Assembly (NCBI GenBank): GCA_025149285.1
Contig: CP102274.1
Coordinates: forward strand, 6,084,489-6,148,488
From: Hungatella hathewayi
Lineage (GTDB): Bacteria; Bacillota; Clostridia; Lachnospirales; Lachnospiraceae
DNA length: 64,000 nucleotides
Direction of reading: 5' to 3'
The notes under the pieces are model-generated. The model searched no databases and was not told the DNA's origin. It was given only the letters and a program-made list of their open reading frames with translations. This document shows positions 59,078 to 64,000 of the stretch, piece by piece. Each line of letters starts with the position of its first letter. The first letter of the stretch is position 1. A program made the translations under genes and the position numbers.

Positions 59078-60004
59078 TTAAACGTCCTGTTTCTCCGTAT
59101 TCCCGTCTCTGATATGCACGTCAAGCTGATTGTACGGAATCTCGATTCCCGCTTCATCAAATGCAAGCTTAATCTGTTCCATCATATTCCACCTTGTAGA
59201 CCAGTAGTCCTCCGTGGCGACCCAGCCACGACCGCCAATCGTAACGGAGCTTGCCCCTAATTCATCGACAAATACATCGATGGATTCCTCTTTCAGGACA
59301 GCGGGATGGGTGACATATATCTCTTCCATAATCTGTTTTGCCCGTTTTAAATCCGAGCCGTATCCAATGCCGATTTTAATATCGATACGCCGCTTATCCA
59401 TGGCCGTCACATTAGTCAGAGGAGAATTGGACAGTGTCCCGTTAGGGATTACAACCTGTTTGTTGTCCACGGTATTCAGGACCGTATAGACAAGACCGAT
59501 GGTGTACACCGTCCCCTCTCCGTCTTTGGAGACAATATAGTCTCCCACCCGAAACGGTTTCATCATAAGAATCAGTACTCCGCCGGCAAAATTCGCCAGG
59601 CTGCCCTGAACAGCAAGACCCACGGCAATACTGGCCGATCCCAGAAGTGCTACAATGGAGGCTGAATTGACACCGATCTGCCCGGCAATGATAAAGCCCA
59701 GAAGGCAGTACATGGTGGCATTCAGTACAGAAAGCAGAAACTTTCTTAAACTGATCTCCATGTCCATCCTTGTAAAAGAACGGTTCAGCATACGATAAAT
59801 CATCTTAATAATTCTGGAACCAACAGCAAATATTGCAATTGCGATCAGCAGTTTGATGCCAAATGCAATCAGTCCCGGGACCCAGCCCTTCATAGTCTCC
59901 AGCATTACATTGGGCTTCAGTTGTTCTAAGTTCTGCTGAACTTCCTGCTGCAGGGCCGCCAGAGTTTCATCCGGCAGGCCCGCGGTGGAATCGCCTGTGA
60001 TCAT
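59078..60004 (-). CDS. Small-conductance mechanosensitive channel (MscS family)
   Basis: 308 residues. Three helices (about 40-65, 88-112, 115-145) with the pore-lining TM3 SIAVGLAVQGSLANFAGGVLI rich in Ala and Gly, then the beta domain (FRVGDYIVSKDGEGTVYTIGLVYTVL, VVIPNGTLSNSPLTN) and C-terminal alpha/beta part. It opens under hypo-osmotic shock to release solutes. The ATG at 60004 is preferred because GGAGAG lies eight bases upstream. No regulator is adjacent; its neighbour is glgB. Confidence 0.92.
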   Translation of the reverse strand: MITGDSTAGLPDETLAALQQEVQQNLEQLKPNVMLETMKGWVPGLIAFGIKLLIAIAIFAVGSRIIKMIYRMLNRSFTRMDMEISLRKFLLSVLNATMYCLLGFIIAGQIGVNSASIVALLGSASIAVGLAVQGSLANFAGGVLILMMKPFRVGDYIVSKDGEGTVYTIGLVYTVLNTVDNKQVVIPNGTLSNSPLTNVTAMDKRRIDIKIGIGYGSDLKRAKQIMEEIYVTHPAVLKEESIDVFVDELGASSVTIGGRGWVATEDYWSTRWNMMEQIKLAFDEAGIEIPYNQLDVHIRDGNTEKQDV

Positions 60005-60069
60005 ATTTTTATATCTCTCCAATCAAATCAGTTTATTCAAAAATTATCCGGTCAGCTCAGCTCCCGCAT

Positions 60070-62958
60070 CTAAGATCTCTCATCCCTCGGTCCCCTGTCG
60101 GCTTTTTTCTTAGGCTCCGTTTTCTTGTCCTCGATCTTTTTTGCTTCCGGTTTCTTGTCCGTTATTTTCTGAGTTTCCGGTTTCTTGTCTTCGATCTTTT
60201 TCGCTTCCGGTTTCTTATCGGCTATTTTCTGAGTTTCGGGCTTCTTGTCCTCGATCTTTTTCGCCTCTGGTTTCTTGTCAGCTATTTTCTGAGTTTCGGG
60301 CTTCTTGTCCTCGATCTTTTTCGCTTCCGGTTTCTTGTCAGCTATTTTCCGAGTTTCCGGTTTCTTGTCTTCGATCTTTTTCGCTTCCGGTTTCTTGTCG
60401 GCTATTTTCTGAGTTTCGGGCTTCTTGTCCTCGATCTTTTTCGCTTCCGGTCTCTTGTCGGCTATTTTCTGAGGCTCGGTTTTCTTGTCCTCGATCTTCT
60501 TTGCCTCCGGTTTCTTGTCCGTTATCTTCCCCGTCTCCGGTTCCTTATCAGCTGTTTTCTGAGGCCCCGGTTTCTTGTCCGCGCTCTTCTCTGTCTCATT
60601 TTTTTTGCCGGCTGTTCTCTGAAGCCCGGTCTTTTTGACCTCTGTTTTTTTCTCCGCAGCCTTCAAAGCCTTCGTCTTTCCGGCTGTTTTTGCTGCCGCT
60701 GGCTTTGCAGCTTTTTTATCTTCTGCTGGTGTGCAGGTGAAGATCATCACAGAGAGCGGCGCCACCGTGATCTCAATAGAATCCGGTCTCGCATCCTTCT
60801 CCGCCTTTTTCGAATTCTTCACGCGCGGATTGGTACGGCCTTTGCCGCCGTATAGTTCCGCATCACTGTTGGATATCTCTTTATATTTTCCCGCAAACGG
60901 CACGCCCACCCGGAATTTCTCGTGCAGGACCGTATCGAAATTGCAGACAATCAGAAGGGTTTCCTCCTTCTTTTTCGTCTTTCTCAGGAATACAACGATG
61001 CTTTCCTCCGAATCCGTACAGTTTACCCACTCAAATCCCTCTGGTTCGTAGTCCATCTGGTGAAGCGCAGGATAGTTTACATAAAGTTCATTCAAGGACT
61101 TCACATACTCCTGCATCTGCTTATGGAGGGGTTGTTCCACAATTCCCCAATCCAGCTCTGCATTCTCATTCCACTCATGGATCTGTGCAAATTCCTGCCC
61201 CATAAACAGCAGTTTCTTGCCCGGATGCCCCATCATAAAACCGTATGCGGCGCGCAGGTTCGCCGCCTTTATCTCCAGCTCCTCTCCCGGCATCTTGCCG
61301 ATCATGGAGCCTTTTCCATGGACCACTTCATCGTGCGAGAATACCAGAATGAAATCTTCGCTGTATGCATAAAGCATGCTGAAGGTCAGTTCACCGTAAT
61401 GGTGCTTTCTGAAATAAGGATCACACTGCATATATCCCGTAAAATCATTCATCCAGCCCATATTCCATTTATAATCGAAGCCAAGGGCGCCTTCCTTGAT
61501 ATCGCCTGTAATCTCAGGCCATGCGGTCGATTCCTCGGCAATCAGGACGGCTCCGTTCGTTCTCGCCTTAAACACGGAATTTAAGTGTTTTAAGAATTCC
61601 ACGGCCTCCAGATTCTCATGGCCGCCGTAGATATTAGGAATCCACTCGCCCGGATTCTTTCCATAATCCAGATACAGCATGGAAGCCACGGCATCCATGC
61701 GGATTCCATCCGCGTGGTACTTATCCGCCCAGAACAGGGCGTTGGCAATCAGGAAATTGGAAACTCCCGGACGGCCGTAATTATAGATCAGAGTCCCCCA
61801 ATGGGGATGGGCGCCCTGTCTTGGATCTTTATGCTCATATACGCATGTCCCGTCAAAATTAGCCAGCCCAAAGCTGTCTCTCGGGAAGTGGGCCGGAACC
61901 CAGTCGAGAATCACGCCGATCCCCTGTCCGTGCATATAATCCATGAAATACATAAAATCATCCGGCGTACCGTACCGGCTGGTGGGTGCGTAATACCCGG
62001 TCACCTGATAGCCCCAGGAAGCGTCCAGCGGATGCTCCATAACCGGAAGCAGCTCCACATGGGTATATCCCATCATCTTTACATACTCTGCCAGCCTTAC
62101 CGCAATCTCACGGTAGTTATAAAACTCGGAACCAACGATATCATTCCCGTTCTCATCCCGCTCTGTCTCTTTCCTGATCCACGATCCGAGATGAATCTCA
62201 TAGATAGACATGGCCTGATTTTTAGAATCCGTCTTCGCACGCTGTTCCATCCACGCGCCATCCTGCCACTCGTAACGGTCCGTATCCCATACGACAGAAG
62301 CCGTGTTAGGGCGCAGCTCACAGAAATTACCGTACGGATCCGCTTTTAGCTGGGGATCTCCGTGACCGTTCTTAATCTCATACTTATAGATCAGTCCGGA
62401 AGCCAGTCCCGGAATAAACAGTTCAAAAATTCCGGAGTCGCCCAGACGTCTCATCTGGTGGCGTCTTCCGTCCCATAAATTAAAATCTCCAACCACGCTG
62501 ACGCGCATGGCACAGGGCGCCCACACAGAGAAATACACACCGGCCACACCGTTGATATTGGCCGGATGCGCGCCCATCTTCTCATAGATCGTATAATGTA
62601 CGCCCGCTTCGAACTTTTTCAAATCCGACTCCGTATATAACGGTGAAAATGCATACGGATCGTAAAGTTCTTCTGTCGTGCCGTTATCGTAAACCACAAG
62701 CAGGGTGTACTCCGGAATATTTTTTCTCGGAATCAGTGCGGAGAAAAAGCCCGCCTCATCTGCCAGTTCCATCGGGAATTCCTTCCCCGAGGAGGCCAGT
62801 CTGACCGTCACCATGACCGCCGTCGGTATGAATGCGGAAATCAACAGCCCGTCGTCGGTAACATGCGGTCCCAGCAGCTTGTGGGGGTCCGCCGCCTCTG
62901 AATATACGATCTCCTCAATCCCGGCCCAATCCATCAAATCATACAACTTTTTGTCCAT
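60070..62958 (-). CDS. glgB: 1,4-alpha-glucan branching enzyme with repetitive Lys/Glu/Pro tail
   Basis: 962 residues, against about 630-730 for usual GlgB. Two N-terminal carbohydrate-binding-like domains (about 20-240) and a GH13 barrel with YEIHLGSW, nucleophile Asp422 (ADGIRMDAV) and acid/base Glu475 (VLIAEEST). HDEVVHGKGS is the branching-enzyme signature. The C-terminal beta domain ends about 747. The last 215 residues are a tail made mainly of 10-residue units alternating EAKKIEDKKP and ETQKIADKKP. It forms alpha-1,6 branches in glycogen; the tail may bind a polyanion or act as a spacer. The start at 62958 follows AGGAGG. Confidence 0.94.
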   Translation of the reverse strand: MDKKLYDLMDWAGIEEIVYSEAADPHKLLGPHVTDDGLLISAFIPTAVMVTVRLASSGKEFPMELADEAGFFSALIPRKNIPEYTLLVVYDNGTTEELYDPYAFSPLYTESDLKKFEAGVHYTIYEKMGAHPANINGVAGVYFSVWAPCAMRVSVVGDFNLWDGRRHQMRRLGDSGIFELFIPGLASGLIYKYEIKNGHGDPQLKADPYGNFCELRPNTASVVWDTDRYEWQDGAWMEQRAKTDSKNQAMSIYEIHLGSWIRKETERDENGNDIVGSEFYNYREIAVRLAEYVKMMGYTHVELLPVMEHPLDASWGYQVTGYYAPTSRYGTPDDFMYFMDYMHGQGIGVILDWVPAHFPRDSFGLANFDGTCVYEHKDPRQGAHPHWGTLIYNYGRPGVSNFLIANALFWADKYHADGIRMDAVASMLYLDYGKNPGEWIPNIYGGHENLEAVEFLKHLNSVFKARTNGAVLIAEESTAWPEITGDIKEGALGFDYKWNMGWMNDFTGYMQCDPYFRKHHYGELTFSMLYAYSEDFILVFSHDEVVHGKGSMIGKMPGEELEIKAANLRAAYGFMMGHPGKKLLFMGQEFAQIHEWNENAELDWGIVEQPLHKQMQEYVKSLNELYVNYPALHQMDYEPEGFEWVNCTDSEESIVVFLRKTKKKEETLLIVCNFDTVLHEKFRVGVPFAGKYKEISNSDAELYGGKGRTNPRVKNSKKAEKDARPDSIEITVAPLSVMIFTCTPAEDKKAAKPAAAKTAGKTKALKAAEKKTEVKKTGLQRTAGKKNETEKSADKKPGPQKTADKEPETGKITDKKPEAKKIEDKKTEPQKIADKRPEAKKIEDKKPETQKIADKKPEAKKIEDKKPETRKIADKKPEAKKIEDKKPETQKIADKKPEAKKIEDKKPETQKIADKKPEAKKIEDKKPETQKITDKKPEAKKIEDKKTEPKKKADRGPRDERS
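60118..60597 (-). repeat. 60-bp coding minisatellite (paired 10-codon units) in glgB
   Basis: About eight tandem 60-bp units encode two 10-residue repeats each, with only occasional base changes between neighbours. The first units at the 5' side (60500-60597) are more diverged than those in the middle. Such arrays change length by slippage or unequal exchange. Confidence 0.9.
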
Positions 62959-63116
62959 ACAATATCCTCCTGGTCCCTGTTTATTCCCGCGAGCAACGTA
63001 CCGGACGGACGCGAATGCCGCTCCTCCGGTGACTGCCGCGAGGGCCGGAAAACCGCCGCTCACGGCGCTGCAGTTTGAAAGCCCCGTTGACTGCGGCGGG
63101 GTCTGTAACTGAGTCT

Positions 63117-63145
63117 ATTTTAGCATTCATATGCGTATTTTACAA
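63117..63145 (-). promoter_or_regulatory. glgB promoter
   Basis: Minus strand: TTGTAA (63145-63140), 17 bp, TAAAAT (63122-63117). It gives a GC-rich leader of about 150 nt before the ATG at 62958. An in-frame open stretch (to 63063) inside the leader is not used as the start because the AGGAGG site is downstream. Confidence 0.6.
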
Positions 63146-63223
63146 TAGAATCCCACAGCACTTTCCGTATTTTTCCGACAAAAAGCCTGACTCCTCCATC
63201 ATTTTCTGCCGTTTTCCCGTCTG

Positions 63224-64000
63224 TCAATCTGCCTGTTTTCTGGCATAAGCCAGCATCAGGTCGACGACGCGGCCGTAACTCTTTACTCCGTCTGTCTGGC
63301 TGTTTATTTTTAAATACGTATCATTCAGCTGATTGGAGACCTCTGCCGCCTTCCCGTCATATCTTGCCCAGAATTCATTATTTTCTCTCAAATCCGCCCA
63401 GGCCCGTTCATCCAGAACGCCGCACAGCTCCAGATACGCCTCCATATCCGTCTTTGCCAGTGCATTGGTGGCATACACCCAGCCGGTCAGGTATCCGCTG
63501 TAGCGGTAGGATGGGGAATCAGAACCGATACAGGCCAGATAGCCGATAAAATTTGCTTCATCCTCCCTCATAAATCCCCGCAGATGGGACAGCTCATGGC
63601 AGATTGTGTGCGGAATATTATAATCCAGCATCTCCCGGTTATAATTTGCCTCTACAGTAAACGGCGAATACTGGCCGCAGAGCTGCTGAACGGAAAAGAA
63701 ATACGACCATGCAAGCGGCTTCGGTCCCGGATAGTAGCCGGCGAGCTGTGGATACTGTTCTCCCAGCCGTCTCATGGCCGCCACACCTTCCCGGTTCGCG
63801 TCTTTCAATTCCATAGCTGCCCCCACACCGTCTTCACAGTATTGATTGACCGTCTCAGTCAGCGTGGTACAGAGATCGATCAGTTCTTCCTTCGAAGAAT
63901 TCCTCACTTCCAGATTGGAATAACTGGAAAACGGTTTTCTATAATAATTGACACCACAATTACAGGTAAACAGGAAAAAGATACCCGTCAAAAAAAGCAG
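63224..64000 (-). CDS. DUF3810-like membrane metalloprotease, N terminus cut by window edge
   Basis: At least 259 residues visible. The frame stays open through base 64000 with hydrophobic codons, so the membrane-spanning N terminus lies outside. Zinc-protease motif HELSH (ICHELSHLRGFMREDEANFIGYLAC) with a downstream Glu in EDEANF is the third ligand candidate, as in DUF3810. Also FTVEANYNREMLDYNIP and DTYLKINSQTDGVKSYGRVVDLMLAY match that family's conserved end. The substrate is unknown. Confidence 0.85.
   Translation of the reverse strand: MLFLTGIFFLFTCNCGVNYYRKPFSSYSNLEVRNSSKEELIDLCTTLTETVNQYCEDGVGAAMELKDANREGVAAMRRLGEQYPQLAGYYPGPKPLAWSYFFSVQQLCGQYSPFTVEANYNREMLDYNIPHTICHELSHLRGFMREDEANFIGYLACIGSDSPSYRYSGYLTGWVYATNALAKTDMEAYLELCGVLDERAWADLRENNEFWARYDGKAAEVSNQLNDTYLKINSQTDGVKSYGRVVDLMLAYARKQAD

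Noticed and set aside
60118..60597. Possible CRISPR array because of the regular 60-bp period
   Set aside because: Units are contiguous with no unique spacers, stay in the glgB frame and encode a simple peptide repeat; no cas genes are nearby.
60141..60638. Plus-strand open frame rich in Ser, Cys, Pro and Phe opposite the glgB tail
   Set aside because: It is the antisense of the 60-bp repeat, with no ribosome binding site; the repeat keeps all frames open.
62959..63063. 35-residue N-terminal extension of GlgB
   Set aside because: The AGGAGG site sits just before the ATG at 62958 and the extension corresponds to the GC-rich leader.

Overview
The window looks like a chromosomal segment of a low-to-mid GC Gram-positive Clostridium-group gut bacterium, probably Lachnospiraceae. 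This is inferred from AGGAGG-type ribosome binding sites, consensus sigma-A-like promoters, lipoprotein solute-binding proteins with CUT1 sugar permeases, LacI/ROK/XRE regulators and the mix of glycosidases. No rRNA or tRNA gene was recognised. A species cannot be named from the sequence.

Layout. (1) 1-3.8 kb is the right end of an integrated mobile element: two divergent XRE-type repressors around a shared operator region, a degenerate ImmA-like protein, an AT-rich orphan, a Uma2-type nuclease and a terminal tyrosine integrase. Its left end lies outside the window. (2) 3.9-7.3 kb holds a membrane-anchored hypothetical protein, a dense hairpin region, a small LexA-like HTH protein, and a LysR regulator convergent with metF. 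The LysR and metF promoters share the same dyad. (3) 7.4-18 kb is a minus-strand sugar locus: solute-binding protein, two permeases, a two-component system, aldo/keto reductase, GH2 hydrolase and FAD oxidoreductase. A GH5 hydrolase is divergent. (4) 20.1-26.1 kb is a maltodextrin-type locus (solute-binding protein, two permeases, malQ, LacI). Each end is bordered by a tiny membrane-peptide gene that looks like a type I toxin-antitoxin module with an antisense RNA. (5) 26.5-30 kb holds a two-subunit chromate transporter with an uncharacterised partner, a divergent LysR, and a SIMPL-domain lipoprotein. (6) 30.1-42.7 kb is a long minus-strand mannoside locus (solute-binding protein, two permeases, GH2 beta-mannosidase, GH3, GH125) containing a D-amino-acid trio: D-threonine aldolase-like enzyme, N-acyl-D-amino-acid deacylase-like enzyme and RidA. 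(7) 42.9-48.4 kb holds GH9, NagB-like deaminase and ROK kinase, divergent from a LacI regulator with matching operators; this is probably a glucosamine-oligosaccharide module. (8) 48.5-56 kb holds a perfect 48-bp palindrome, a YheO-type regulator, a MATE transporter, a DUF4127 protein, and a GNAT acetyltransferase with a GH20 hexosaminidase. (9) 56-64 kb holds a hybrid histidine kinase with two periplasmic-binding-type sensor domains, an MscS channel, a glycogen branching enzyme with a long repetitive Lys/Glu/Pro tail, and a partial DUF3810-like membrane metalloprotease.

Together the genes describe a glycan forager. Three CUT1 importers, none with a local ATPase, bring in oligosaccharides. 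Mostly signal-less, hence cytoplasmic, glycosidases (GH2 x2, GH3, GH5, GH9, GH20, GH125, MalQ) cut them. Amino sugars pass through NagB and ROK. Each locus has its own regulator and, in several cases, visible operators. The most unusual signals are the paired type I toxin-antitoxin-like modules flanking the malQ locus, the D-amino-acid branch inside the mannoside operon, the perfect 48-bp palindrome, the shared LysR/metF operator, and the 60-bp minisatellite that extends GlgB.
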